Of a stretch of DNA of 57,480 bases, positions 24,649 through 32,663 are shown piece by piece. Position 1 is the first letter of the stretch; the number at the start of each line of letters is the position of its first letter. This stretch comes from Mitsuokella jalaludinii DSM 13811 (GTDB lineage Bacteria > Bacillota > Negativicutes > Selenomonadales > Selenomonadaceae). The notes under the pieces were generated by a model. The model made no database searches. It saw nothing but the letters and a program-made list of their open reading frames with translations, and was not told where the DNA came from. The position numbers were made by a program, and so were the translations under genes. The DNA is taken from positions 1-57,480 of the forward strand of contig NZ_JNKR01000015.1 of assembly GCF_000702905.1 (NCBI RefSeq), in the 5' to 3' direction.

Positions 24649-25909
24649 TTTTCCTCTCCTTTGACAGAGACAGGAGCATGCCGAGCAAGATGAAGCCCGA
24701 CACCATCGAGCTGCCGCCGTAGCTGATGAACGGCAGCGTGATGCCCGTCAGCGGCAGGAATTTCGTCACGCCGGCAATGATGATGAAGGCCTGCATGAGG
24801 AGCAGCGCACTGCATCCGGCCGCGAGCAGCAGCTCTTTCTCCTGCGGGCACGAGAGCGCGATGCAGATGCCGCGCCAGAAGGCCATGACATAACAGGCCA
24901 TGAGCATCAGCGAGGCGATGAGGCCCATCTCCTCCGCGATAGCGGCGAAGATGAAGTCCGTGTGTACCTCGGGGATGAAGCCCGGGTGGCCGTAGCCGAA
25001 GCCCGTGCCCCAGACACCGCCCGTACCGAAGGCGAAGAGCGACTGGACGACCTGATAGGCCATGCCGTTGGGGTCCTGCCAGGGGTTGAGCCAGATGTCG
25101 AAGCGCACGCGCACGTGGGCAAAGCCCATGTAGCAGATGGTCGCGGCAAGGCCCATGAAGAGCAACGCCAAGAAGACATAGGACTTGCTCCCCGTCGCCA
25201 TGTACGTCATGAGCACGGCAATGCCGAAGAAGAGCAGTGCCGAGCCGAGGTCCTTCTCCACGACGAACATCAGCACCGCGATGCTCCAGATGCAGATGAG
25301 CGGCGCGATGAAGCGCAGCGGCGGCAACTGCAGGAAGAGCAGGCGGCGCTTCGGCAGGGATAGGACCTTGCGGTGATCCGAGAGGTACGCCGCGAGGAAC
25401 AGGACGATGAGGATCTTGCCGAATTCCGACGGCTGCACCGAAAACGGCCCGAGCACGAGCCAGTTGCGGCTGCCGCCGATCTCTGTGCCGAAGAGAATGG
25501 GCAGGAAGAGCACGACGACGCAGCAGATCCCCGTGATGTACGGGTAGTCGACGAGCCTGACGATGCGGCTCCAGAAGCGGATGACGAGGAACATCAGGAC
25601 CATCGCGATGAGCAGCCAGCGCAACTGCGGTATGAGCAGCGCGGGCTTTAGGCGGGCGATCTCGACGACGCCGACACTCGCGAGCAGCATGACGAGCGGA
25701 AAGAGGCACGTGTCCATGTGCCGGCGCACGAGGACGCCCTGCAGGATGACGGCCGCGACGATGACGGCTGCGAGCCACGGCAGGTACGCGATGCCCAGGA
25801 GGTCCTGCGTGTGGACGACGCCCGGCTGCGGGTGCGCCTTGAGGTAGAGCACAGCGAGCCCAGAAATCAGGATGCCGAACGGCGGTAAGAGAAGACTCCA
25901 GTTCTTCAT
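24641..25909 (-). CDS. SEDS-family peptidoglycan polymerase (FtsW/RodA/SpoVE)
   Basis: A 422-residue protein with about ten membrane helices. Conserved parts include GGSRNWLVLGPFSVQPSEFGKI, VVEKDLGSALLFF with the Asp needed for glycosyl transfer in RodA, and near the end TGITLPFISYGGSSMV. SEDS proteins polymerise lipid II. Whether this one serves division (FtsW) or elongation (RodA) cannot be told from sequence; the pairing with a PbpA-like protein and a PASTA kinase resembles actinobacterial rodA. The start overlaps the stp stop as ATGA. Confidence 0.93.
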   Translation of the reverse strand: MKNWSLLLPPFGILISGLAVLYLKAHPQPGVVHTQDLLGIAYLPWLAAVIVAAVILQGVLVRRHMDTCLFPLVMLLASVGVVEIARLKPALLIPQLRWLLIAMVLMFLVIRFWSRIVRLVDYPYITGICCVVVLFLPILFGTEIGGSRNWLVLGPFSVQPSEFGKILIVLFLAAYLSDHRKVLSLPKRRLLFLQLPPLRFIAPLICIWSIAVLMFVVEKDLGSALLFFGIAVLMTYMATGSKSYVFLALLFMGLAATICYMGFAHVRVRFDIWLNPWQDPNGMAYQVVQSLFAFGTGGVWGTGFGYGHPGFIPEVHTDFIFAAIAEEMGLIASLMLMACYVMAFWRGICIALSCPQEKELLLAAGCSALLLMQAFIIIAGVTKFLPLTGITLPFISYGGSSMVSGFILLGMLLSLSKERKNV

Positions 25910-26610
25910 ACGCCGTACACCACCACGACTGCCGTGACATTGTCGCGCCCGCCCGAGCGCAGTGCCGCCTCGATGAGGGCCCTGGCCGGGTCCTGCTGCC
26001 CCTGCTGCAGGATGGATGCGATCTCTTCCTCTCGGACCATGTTCATGAGGCCGTCTGTCGCCAGGAGTAGGATATCCCCCGTCCGGACGTCAAAGCGGCC
26101 GCTGTCCACCTCGAGCGCTTCCGCGACGCCGACGGCGCGCGTCAGCATGTTCTTCTGCGGATGGATGCGCGCCTCTGCCTCCGTGAGCTCGCCGTGCTCG
26201 ACGAGGTCCTCGACATACGAATGGTCGCGCGTGACCTGATGCAGCACACCGTCGCGCAGGAGGTAGAGGCGGCTGTCCCCGACATGGGCCCAGAAGGCCA
26301 GCCCCTGCTCCGTGTGCAGCAGCGTCGCCGTCGTCCCCATGCCCTGGCAGTCAGGATTCTCTGCCACCGTGGCGAGGATCTCGCGGTTGGCGCGGTGGAT
26401 GGCGCGGCAGAGCGCCTGCTCCTCAATCGATCCGCAGTCAGCGAGATCGTCCCGCACTGCCTTGACGAGAATGTGGCTCGCGACTTCTCCAGCCGCATGG
26501 CCGCCCATGCCGTCTGCCACGACGTAGACCTCCGGGTCGAATACCGCAGCGCTGTCCTCATTGATCGGCCGCACACAGCCGACATCGGTCGCTTCATAAA
26601 CCTTACTCAA
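25906..26610 (-). CDS. stp: PP2C-family protein phosphatase
   Basis: About 234 residues. A manganese-dependent Ser/Thr phosphatase that reverses the action of the PASTA kinase. Motifs: TDVGCVRPINEDS, VVADGMGGHAAGEVAS, WAHVGDSRLYLLRDG, LLATDGLMNM and GGRDNVTAVVV supply the metal-binding aspartates. A TTG at 26610 with GAGGTG six bases upstream gives a usual N-terminus; a GTG three codons earlier overlaps the fhaB stop but has no spaced ribosome site. It overlaps ftsW by 4 bases. Confidence 0.94.
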   Translation of the reverse strand: MSKVYEATDVGCVRPINEDSAAVFDPEVYVVADGMGGHAAGEVASHILVKAVRDDLADCGSIEEQALCRAIHRANREILATVAENPDCQGMGTTATLLHTEQGLAFWAHVGDSRLYLLRDGVLHQVTRDHSYVEDLVEHGELTEAEARIHPQKNMLTRAVGVAEALEVDSGRFDVRTGDILLLATDGLMNMVREEEIASILQQGQQDPARALIEAALRSGGRDNVTAVVVVYGV

Positions 26611-26615
26611 AATTC

Positions 26616-27068
26616 TCACCTCTCGAACCGAAGGGTGACGAGCCCGATGCGGATCTTGTCACCAGGGCGAAGGTACGCCCTGCCCTCCAGGATTTGACCG
26701 TTCACATACGTATGGTTGATACTGCCGAGATCTTCGATGACGTACTGATTGCCATGGCGATAGATCTGCGCATGATGATGCGAGACATAGCCCTCGGGTA
26801 TCACGATGTGGTTGTCGCGGCCGCGCCCCACCATGAGCTGTTCGCCGAACGCAAAGCGCTTACCCGCGAGTTCCGGCTCCGGCGCCTCCAGCACAGAAAC
26901 GACGGCCTCCTGCGGTTTCGTCTCCGGCCTGCGTATGGCCGCTGACTGCTTGCGCACCGCCCCGAAGAGGCGCCTTGAGAGCGTCACCGTGAACCACAGG
27001 AGCCAAAGGAGCATGCCATATTCGAGCACCACGCGGATGCCTTTGAGAAAAACGGCTGTCACCGCCAA
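26616..27068 (-). CDS. FHA-domain protein with N-terminal membrane helix (FhaB-like)
   Basis: A 150-residue protein: one hydrophobic helix near residues 14-30, then a forkhead-associated domain (about 70-150) with MVGRGRDNHIVIPE, VSHHHAQIYRH and INHTYVNGQ. FHA domains bind phosphothreonine, so this is a likely membrane-bound reader of the neighbouring kinase. It starts at TTG, with GAGGTG upstream, one base after fhaA. Its counterpart in actinobacteria (FhaB/FipA) acts in cell division; that function here is inferred from gene order. Confidence 0.88.
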   Translation of the reverse strand: MAVTAVFLKGIRVVLEYGMLLWLLWFTVTLSRRLFGAVRKQSAAIRRPETKPQEAVVSVLEAPEPELAGKRFAFGEQLMVGRGRDNHIVIPEGYVSHHHAQIYRHGNQYVIEDLGSINHTYVNGQILEGRAYLRPGDKIRIGLVTLRFER

Positions 27069-27803
27069 TTATATCACCTCATATCGCAGGACCGTCATGC
27101 CGATCCGTATCTTGTCCCCATGCTGCAGACGGCAGGAATCGATGCGCCGCCCGTTGACGAACGTGCCATTCGTGCTCTGTGCATCGTAGAGCTCGTGGCG
27201 ATGGTGCTCGTACGAGATCCAGGCGTGGAGCCGCGAGGCATTCGTGTCCGTCAGGATGAACTCGTTCTTGTCACGCCGGCCGATGTAGACCTGCTTCTCC
27301 CCGATCTCGAGGTAGGCATCGAGGTCGGGACCCTCGACGACAGTCAGCGAAGCCATCGCGTGGAAGGCCGGCAGGTTGAGCGGTACGCGGCCGTCAAGCG
27401 ACGGCCGCTTCTGGAGGACGAGCGTGTTGGCCGAGATGTCCTCCACCTCGTCGGAGCGCCCGCAGCGCAGCTTGTAGACACCGCGACTCAGCTTGCCGCT
27501 CTGCTCCATGCGCACGGTGATGACACCGTCCGCCGCGCAGTCCTGCAGGATGATCTGGCGCGCTACCATCGTCCTGAGGTCCTCGATGACGCGCCGCGCA
27601 CAGAGGCGGTGGTAGTCCTCCGGATTCAGCGAGAAGATGAATGCCGTGTCGATATCCTGCCGCCTCTTGCCAGAGGACTGGCGCTTGACCTCACGCTCAA
27701 GGCCGTTCATGAGCTCGACAGCCTCAAGGCTGCTGCTGAACTTCTTGTTGAAGAAGCCCTCGATATGATTTGCCAGATACGATTCCCATGTCCCTAGACC
27801 CAT
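27069..27803 (-). CDS. FHA-domain protein with N-terminal DUF3662 domain (FhaA-like)
   Basis: About 244 residues. The N-terminal half (MGLGTWESYLANHIEGFF, ELMNGLEREV, YRLCARRVIEDLRTMV) matches the DUF3662/FhaA N-terminal domain; the C-terminal half is an FHA domain with YIGRRDKNEFILTD, ASRLHAWISY and QSTNGTFVNGR, all key phosphothreonine-binding residues included. In actinobacteria FhaA binds the phosphorylated MviN/MurJ pseudokinase and regulates peptidoglycan synthesis. The start at 27803 is set by GGAGG eight bases upstream. An extended -10 promoter lies 43 bases ahead, so it is probably the first gene of the fhaA-to-prkC unit. Confidence 0.9.
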   Translation of the reverse strand: MGLGTWESYLANHIEGFFNKKFSSSLEAVELMNGLEREVKRQSSGKRRQDIDTAFIFSLNPEDYHRLCARRVIEDLRTMVARQIILQDCAADGVITVRMEQSGKLSRGVYKLRCGRSDEVEDISANTLVLQKRPSLDGRVPLNLPAFHAMASLTVVEGPDLDAYLEIGEKQVYIGRRDKNEFILTDTNASRLHAWISYEHHRHELYDAQSTNGTFVNGRRIDSCRLQHGDKIRIGMTVLRYEVI

Positions 27804-27845
27804 GGTTTTCGCCTCCGTTTCTTTCGCTATGACCACTATCCGTAC

Positions 27846-27854
27846 ATTATAGCA
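27846..27854 (-). promoter_or_regulatory. Extended -10 promoter upstream of fhaA
   Basis: On the minus strand TGC-TATAAT (27854-27846) forms an extended -10 element in the gap between rlmN and fhaA; no good -35 hexamer lies at the right distance. It would let the kinase and cell-wall block be transcribed apart from the translation genes upstream. Confidence 0.6.
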
Positions 27855-27893
27855 GATATCGGATGAAAAAGCTGTGAATTTATTGGGAAATGG

Positions 27894-28937
27894 TCACTCT
27901 TCCAGGTGCTTATTGCGGAGCTGGCCGCAGGCTGCCTGGATGTCCGTCCCCATCTCGCGCCGCACCGTGACCGTCAGATGATGCGCCGTGAGGTAGTGCT
28001 CGAACCAGTCGATGCGTGCGGCAGACGGGCGCAGCAGATGACGCTCAGCCACAGGATTGATGGGGATGAGATTGACGCTGGCCAGCTGGCCGCGCAGCAG
28101 TGAGACGAGTTCTCTTGCCTGCGCCTCCCCGTCATTGACGTGATCGATGAGGATGTACTCGTACGTCACGCGGCGCTTCGTCGTCTCCGCGTAGTGGCGC
28201 GCCGCGCGCACGACATCAGCGAGCGGGTACTTGCGATTGATTGGCATGAGCTCGCTGCGGAGTTCCTGGTTCGGCGCGTGCAGCGAGACAGAGAGCGAGA
28301 TGGGGATTCCCTCATCTGCGAGCTTGTACATCTGCGGCACGATGCCGGAAGTCGAGATCGTGATGCTGCGGTAGCTCAGGCCGAGGACGTATTCCTCATG
28401 CAGCAGTCGGATGAAGCCGAGCACGTTCTCGTAGTTCATCAGAGGCTCGCCCGAGCCCATGATGACGACGGTGTCGACCTTCTCCCCGCGCCCTTCCCCG
28501 CGCAGCATGTCGTTTATCGCGATGGCCTGCGAGAGGATCTCGCCCTTCGTCAGGTTGCGCGCCATGCCGTGCAGCGTCGATGCGCAGAAAGCACAGCCCA
28601 TGTTGCAGCCGGCCTGCGTCGAGACGCAGATGCTATTGCCGTAGGGCTGGCGCATGAGCACTGTCTCTACGGCCGTGCCGTCAGCAAATTCCAGCAGGAA
28701 CTTCGTCGTGTGGCCGTCGGCCGAATCGAGGCGGTCCTTGAGGCGCGGGCGGCCAATCGCCAGTGAAGATGACAGCTCCTCGCGCAGCTTCTTCGAGAGG
28801 TTCGTCATATCACCGAAGCTCGTGGCACCGCGCTGGTACATCCACTCCGCGATCTGCTTGGCGCGGTACTTCGGCAGCGAGAACGGCTGCAGCGCTGCCT
28901 GGAGTTCCTGGCAGGTCAACCCAAAAATATCGTTCAA
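27894..28937 (-). CDS. rlmN: 23S rRNA (adenine-2503-C2) methyltransferase
   Basis: A 347-residue radical-SAM enzyme that methylates A2503 of 23S rRNA and A37 of some tRNAs. The Fe-S site is CNMGCAFCAST; MGSGEPLMNYENV and STSGIVPQM follow, and the second catalytic Cys is in DIQAACGQL near the C-terminus. The start is TTG with AAGGA seven bases upstream. It follows rsmB by 4 bases. The cfr gene gives resistance by methylating C8 of the same base; the gene neighbourhood and sequence here fit housekeeping RlmN. Confidence 0.96.
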   Translation of the reverse strand: MNDIFGLTCQELQAALQPFSLPKYRAKQIAEWMYQRGATSFGDMTNLSKKLREELSSSLAIGRPRLKDRLDSADGHTTKFLLEFADGTAVETVLMRQPYGNSICVSTQAGCNMGCAFCASTLHGMARNLTKGEILSQAIAINDMLRGEGRGEKVDTVVIMGSGEPLMNYENVLGFIRLLHEEYVLGLSYRSITISTSGIVPQMYKLADEGIPISLSVSLHAPNQELRSELMPINRKYPLADVVRAARHYAETTKRRVTYEYILIDHVNDGEAQARELVSLLRGQLASVNLIPINPVAERHLLRPSAARIDWFEHYLTAHHLTVTVRREMGTDIQAACGQLRNKHLEE

Positions 28938-28941
28938 CGTC

Positions 28942-30300
28942 TTATCCTTTCTTGTCTGTCTTGCTTGTCTTTTTCATGCGGCAGATGAAGAAGCCATCCG
29001 TGCCGTCGACATGCGGCAGCAGCTGAACCATCTTCGACTCCGCATGCTTCGTCGGCAGCGGCAGGTAATGGCCCGTCGTCTCCAAGGCGAACTCCGGATG
29101 CGCTTCGAGGAAGCGGCTGACGACGCCCTGATTCTCGGCGAGCTCGATCGTGCAGGTGCTATAGACGAGCACCCCGCCCGGCTTGACGGCCATCGCTGCG
29201 CTCTCGAGAATGGAAAGCTGCAGGTCAGGCAAGGCCGCGATCTCGTCTGCCGTCTTGCGCCAGCGGGCATCCTGCTTGCGGCGCAGCACGCCGAGACCGG
29301 AACACGGCGCGTCGACGAGGACGCGGTCGGCCATCGCCTCATACTGCTCGCCGATCTCTCGCGCGTCAATCTCCTCCGTCTCGATGATCTGGATGCCGAG
29401 GCGCGCGGCATTCTCCTCGATGCGTTGGAGCTTGTGGTCATAGATGTCACCGGCGAGGATGCGGCCCTTGTCGTGCATGAGCGCCGCCATGTGCGTCGTC
29501 TTGCCGCCTGGCGCCGCACAGCAGTCGATGATGAACTCTCCAGGCTGCGGCCCTACGACATGTGCGACGAGCATCGAGCTCTCATCCTGCACCTGGCAGC
29601 GCCCCTGCTGCAGCGGTGCGAGCGCATCGAGTGCGCCGTGACGGCGCACGAGGATGCCCTCGGGAGCCCAGAGCGAAGGCTCGACTTCCGCGCCTGCCTG
29701 CCTGAGCTCTTCGAGCAGCGCATCGCGTTCCGTGCGCAGCGTATTCGTGCGCACGGAGAGGAGAGGCTGCTCATTGTCAAAGCGGCAGAGTCTCTCCGCC
29801 GCCTCAAAGCCGAACGTCTTGACCCAGCGGCGCACGAGCCACTCCGGATGCTGGCTGGAGAGGGCGAGGTTTTCCGTCGCATGGCCCTTCCCGCTCGGGA
29901 ATGCGGCCTTCTCCGGCTCGCGCACTGCCGTGCGCAGCACGGCATTGACAAAGCCCGCGAGCCCTTTCATGCCCATGCCCTTGGCCAGCTCTACAGCCGT
30001 GTTGCAGGCTGCCGAAACCGGCACCTTGTCGAGGTAGAAGAGCTGGTAGAGACCGAGCCGCAGGATCTCGCGGACGAGCGGCTGGATCTTGCGCACGGGT
30101 CGGTTGACGTAGCGGCGCAGGATCCAGTCGAGCGTGCCGCCGGCCTTGACCGTGCCGTAGACGAGCTCCGTGACAAAGCGACGGTCCTGCTCGCCAAGCT
30201 CTGCCTGGCGCAGTGCCTTGGCAAGCGCCACATTGGCATAGGCGCCATTCTCATGTACTTCGTATAGGATGCGGACTGCCGTCTCGCGCGCTTTATCCAT
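28942..30300 (-). CDS. rsmB: 16S rRNA (cytosine-967-C5) methyltransferase
   Basis: A 452-residue enzyme that methylates C967 of 16S rRNA. The N-terminal NusB-like RNA-binding domain (about 1-140; LYQLFYLDKVPV, ELAKGMGMKGLAGFVNAVLR) is joined to a Rossmann methyltransferase domain with CCAAPGGKTTHMA, DAPCSGLGVLRRKQDARW and YSTCTIELAENQ, which holds the catalytic Cys pair. The start has GAGGTGG four bases upstream. It lies between the DUF116 gene and rlmN, as in the conserved def-fmt-rsmB-rlmN cluster. Confidence 0.96.
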   Translation of the reverse strand: MDKARETAVRILYEVHENGAYANVALAKALRQAELGEQDRRFVTELVYGTVKAGGTLDWILRRYVNRPVRKIQPLVREILRLGLYQLFYLDKVPVSAACNTAVELAKGMGMKGLAGFVNAVLRTAVREPEKAAFPSGKGHATENLALSSQHPEWLVRRWVKTFGFEAAERLCRFDNEQPLLSVRTNTLRTERDALLEELRQAGAEVEPSLWAPEGILVRRHGALDALAPLQQGRCQVQDESSMLVAHVVGPQPGEFIIDCCAAPGGKTTHMAALMHDKGRILAGDIYDHKLQRIEENAARLGIQIIETEEIDAREIGEQYEAMADRVLVDAPCSGLGVLRRKQDARWRKTADEIAALPDLQLSILESAAMAVKPGGVLVYSTCTIELAENQGVVSRFLEAHPEFALETTGHYLPLPTKHAESKMVQLLPHVDGTDGFFICRMKKTSKTDKKG

Positions 30301-30345
30301 AGATCCACCTCATTTGTCTTGACTCTTGACTACGTATCGTATCAC

Positions 30346-31146
30346 TCATTGTTTCTCTTTTAGTTTCGGTATGATGATCTTCTCGAGTTGTGCCCGCACC
30401 TCCTCGATGTCGACGTGCGTGTTGTAGCACGGTCCGTTCGGACGGATGTTGAGCACGCCGACGGCCGGCAGCGGGTAGACGTCCTGGATGCCGCTCATGA
30501 GGTCACGCTCGCAGGCAATGGCCAGCACGGCTTTCGGCTTCGTCTTGTAGACGATCTGGCGCGCGAGCGTGCCGCCCGTCGCCACGAAGAAGTGGAAGCC
30601 CATCTCATGCGACAGCGTCACGAGGGCGCCGATATCGCAACGGCCGCAACGCTTGCAGTTCTCCGGGTCCCGCGTGATCTTGTGCGGGCATGAGGCGAGC
30701 TGCAGGCAGTGCGGTGTCACGACGAGCAGCCGGTCGGCTGGCACGCGGATGCCCATGCGGTTGAACAGGAGATTGCTCACCGCGATGAAGGAGCCCTCGA
30801 GCTTGCGGCGCCGGATGCCGAAGATGCTGCCGAGGCGCACGGCCAGCGGGAAGAGCAGGTTGATGAGCTCATACGTCTGGCGCTGCAGGAACGGCAGGTA
30901 CGGCAGATGTGCGACAGCGAGGACCATGTTGAAGATGCTGAAGAACGCCCCTGCCACCAAGAAGGTGAACACAGCGCCGATGAGCCAGGGCAGCATGGGC
31001 TGGATGGCGCGGAGCCCCGGCACGCCGATGTACCAGATGGCGTAGAGGATGACCGCCATGAGGACGGCCGTCAGCGAGAGCATGCCGATGAACAGCCGCT
31101 TCTTCGGGCGCCCCGTCAGCACGTGATCATTCTTTGCTTTTGTCAT
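30346..31146 (-). CDS. DUF116 membrane protein with cysteine cluster
   Basis: About 266 residues. Two or three hydrophobic helices occupy residues 17-75, followed by a cytoplasmic DUF116 domain. The domain has LLVVTPHCLQ, a six-Cys pattern (C-P-H-K then NCKRCGRCDIG) that could bind zinc or an Fe-S cluster, FVATGGTLARQIV, LAIACERDLMSGI and NGPCYNTHVD. The biochemical role of the family is unknown to me. Its place between fmt and rsmB, with the ribosome site inside the fmt end, suggests a role connected to translation or protein maturation, but this is inference. The ATG at 31146 is preferred to a TTG two codons earlier. Confidence 0.85.
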   Translation of the reverse strand: MTKAKNDHVLTGRPKKRLFIGMLSLTAVLMAVILYAIWYIGVPGLRAIQPMLPWLIGAVFTFLVAGAFFSIFNMVLAVAHLPYLPFLQRQTYELINLLFPLAVRLGSIFGIRRRKLEGSFIAVSNLLFNRMGIRVPADRLLVVTPHCLQLASCPHKITRDPENCKRCGRCDIGALVTLSHEMGFHFFVATGGTLARQIVYKTKPKAVLAIACERDLMSGIQDVYPLPAVGVLNIRPNGPCYNTHVDIEEVRAQLEKIIIPKLKEKQ

Positions 31147-31148
31147 AT

Positions 31149-32087
31149 TCAATCCTCAAACGTTGCGGGCAGAGCAATCGCGTGACCATTGAGGTAATCC
31201 TTCGCGGCCATACGCTTCTTGCCAGGCGCTTGGAGCTCCGTGATCTCGAGCACGCCGTCGCCCGCTGCTACAAAGAGGCCTTCTTTCTTGTCGGCCCTAA
31301 GGATGGTGCCCGGCTGCGCTTCCGTCTTCTCAGTCGTACAGCGCGTGCGCCAGATCTTGTATTTCTTGCCTGCAAGGAAGGTGTAAGCCCCCGGCCACGA
31401 GTCGAGGCCGCGCACGAGATTGTGTATCTTCTGTGCACGGTCCTGCCAGTGGATGTGGCCCGTCTCCTTCGTCAGCATCGGCGCGTAATTCGACTCGCCC
31501 GTCTGCGGGATGCGCTTGAGCGTCCCGGCCGAGAGCTCCTCGAGCGTATCGATGAGCACCTTGGCGCCGAGCGCCATGAGGCCGTCGTGCACCTCCTCGA
31601 GCGTCGTGTCCGGACCGATCGGGAACTCCGCCTTCAGCAGCATGTCGCCCGTGTCGAGCCCAGCGTCCATGAACATCGTCGTGATCCCCGTCTTCTTCTC
31701 TCCGTCGATGACGCACCACTGCATCGGCGCCGCGCCGCGGTAACGCGGCAGGAGTGAACCGTGTACATTGATGCAGCCATAAGGCGGGATGTCGAGGATG
31801 CGCTGAGAGAGAATCTGGCCGAAGGCCACGACGACCATGAGGTCGGGCTTCTGCTCTTCGAGGAAGGCCGTGAAGTCTTCCTCCTTGATTCTCTTCGGCT
31901 GCCAGACCGGCAGGCCGTGCGCCTCCGCCCAGGCCTTGACCGGCGACGGCACGAGCTTCTGGCCGCGCCCTCTCGGCTTGTCGGGCTGCGTCACGACGCC
32001 GATGACGTCGCAGTGCTCATAAAGAGCTGCGAGGCACGGCACGGCAAATTCCGGCGTGCCCATGAAAATGACTCGGAACTTTTTCAC
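31149..32087 (-). CDS. fmt: Methionyl-tRNA formyltransferase
   Basis: A 312-residue enzyme that formylates initiator Met-tRNA. The N-terminal catalytic domain begins FRVIFMGTPEFAVPCL and has VTQPDKPRGRGQK, VVAFGQILS and the active-site INVHGSLLPRYRGAAPMQW; the C-terminal domain binds tRNA. It starts at GTG overlapping the def stop (GTGA), with GGGGGA seven bases upstream. Together with def it starts the translation cluster. Confidence 0.97.
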   Translation of the reverse strand: MKKFRVIFMGTPEFAVPCLAALYEHCDVIGVVTQPDKPRGRGQKLVPSPVKAWAEAHGLPVWQPKRIKEEDFTAFLEEQKPDLMVVVAFGQILSQRILDIPPYGCINVHGSLLPRYRGAAPMQWCVIDGEKKTGITTMFMDAGLDTGDMLLKAEFPIGPDTTLEEVHDGLMALGAKVLIDTLEELSAGTLKRIPQTGESNYAPMLTKETGHIHWQDRAQKIHNLVRGLDSWPGAYTFLAGKKYKIWRTRCTTEKTEAQPGTILRADKKEGLFVAAGDGVLEITELQAPGKKRMAAKDYLNGHAIALPATFED

Positions 32088-32551
32088 GCCTGATTCCCCC
32101 TGTGCAGACTCTTTGCGATATCGATGAAGAGCTGGCCCTCGAGATGGTCGAGCTCATGCTGGATGCAGCGTGCCAGAAGGCCCGTCGCCGTCAAATGCTG
32201 CTTCTTGCCGCGGCGGTTGAGGAACTCCACCTTGACCTTCGCTGCGCGCTCCACCTCGCCGTAGATGCCCGGCACGGAGAGGCATCCCTCGGTATCCGTT
32301 GCCGTGCCCTCACGGAAGGTGATGACCGGGTTGATGAGCTCGATGAGTCCGTGGTCGTCCTGGCAGTCGATGACGACGACGCGGATGGGACGGCCGATCT
32401 GCGGCGCAGCGAGGCCGACGCCGTCGCTCTCGTACATCGTGACGGCCATGTCGTCGAGCAGCTTGCGCAGTCCCTTGTCGATCTTCTCCACCGGAGCGCA
32501 GACCTCCTTGAGGACCGGCGCCCCTGCTTTCTTGATTTCCAGTATTGCCAT
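32084..32551 (-). CDS. def: Peptide deformylase
   Basis: A 155-residue iron or zinc hydrolase that removes the formyl group from new proteins. All three motifs are visible: GVGLAAPQIG, EGCLSVPGI and QHELDHLEG. The start MAILEIKK is chosen because an AGGAG lies about nine bases upstream and matches the family; the longer frame adds unrelated residues. It precedes fmt with a 4-base overlap. Confidence 0.97.
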   Translation of the reverse strand: MAILEIKKAGAPVLKEVCAPVEKIDKGLRKLLDDMAVTMYESDGVGLAAPQIGRPIRVVVIDCQDDHGLIELINPVITFREGTATDTEGCLSVPGIYGEVERAAKVKVEFLNRRGKKQHLTATGLLARCIQHELDHLEGQLFIDIAKSLHRGNQA

Positions 32552-32620
32552 AAAGAAAAATCTCCTTTTATCTGTCTGATTGCTTGTCTCATCAGTCGGA
32601 TATCCGCATATCCATAACAC

Positions 32621-32647
32621 TGACGCGCCAGGTTGCCTGACGCGTCA
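32621..32647. repeat. Hairpin between pepT and def
   Basis: TGACGCGCCAGG (32621-32632) pairs with CCTGACGCGTCA (32636-32647) over 12 bases with one G-U pair on the minus strand and a 3-nt loop. No T-run follows on either strand, so it may slow rather than end transcription from pepT, or protect the mRNA end. Confidence 0.5.
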
Positions 32648-32663
32648 ATTCATTGCTGCATTC

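Noticed and set aside
32600-32647. Hairpins after pepT as a strong terminator
   Set aside because: The stem is good but no T-run follows on either strand, so it is listed only as a hairpin.
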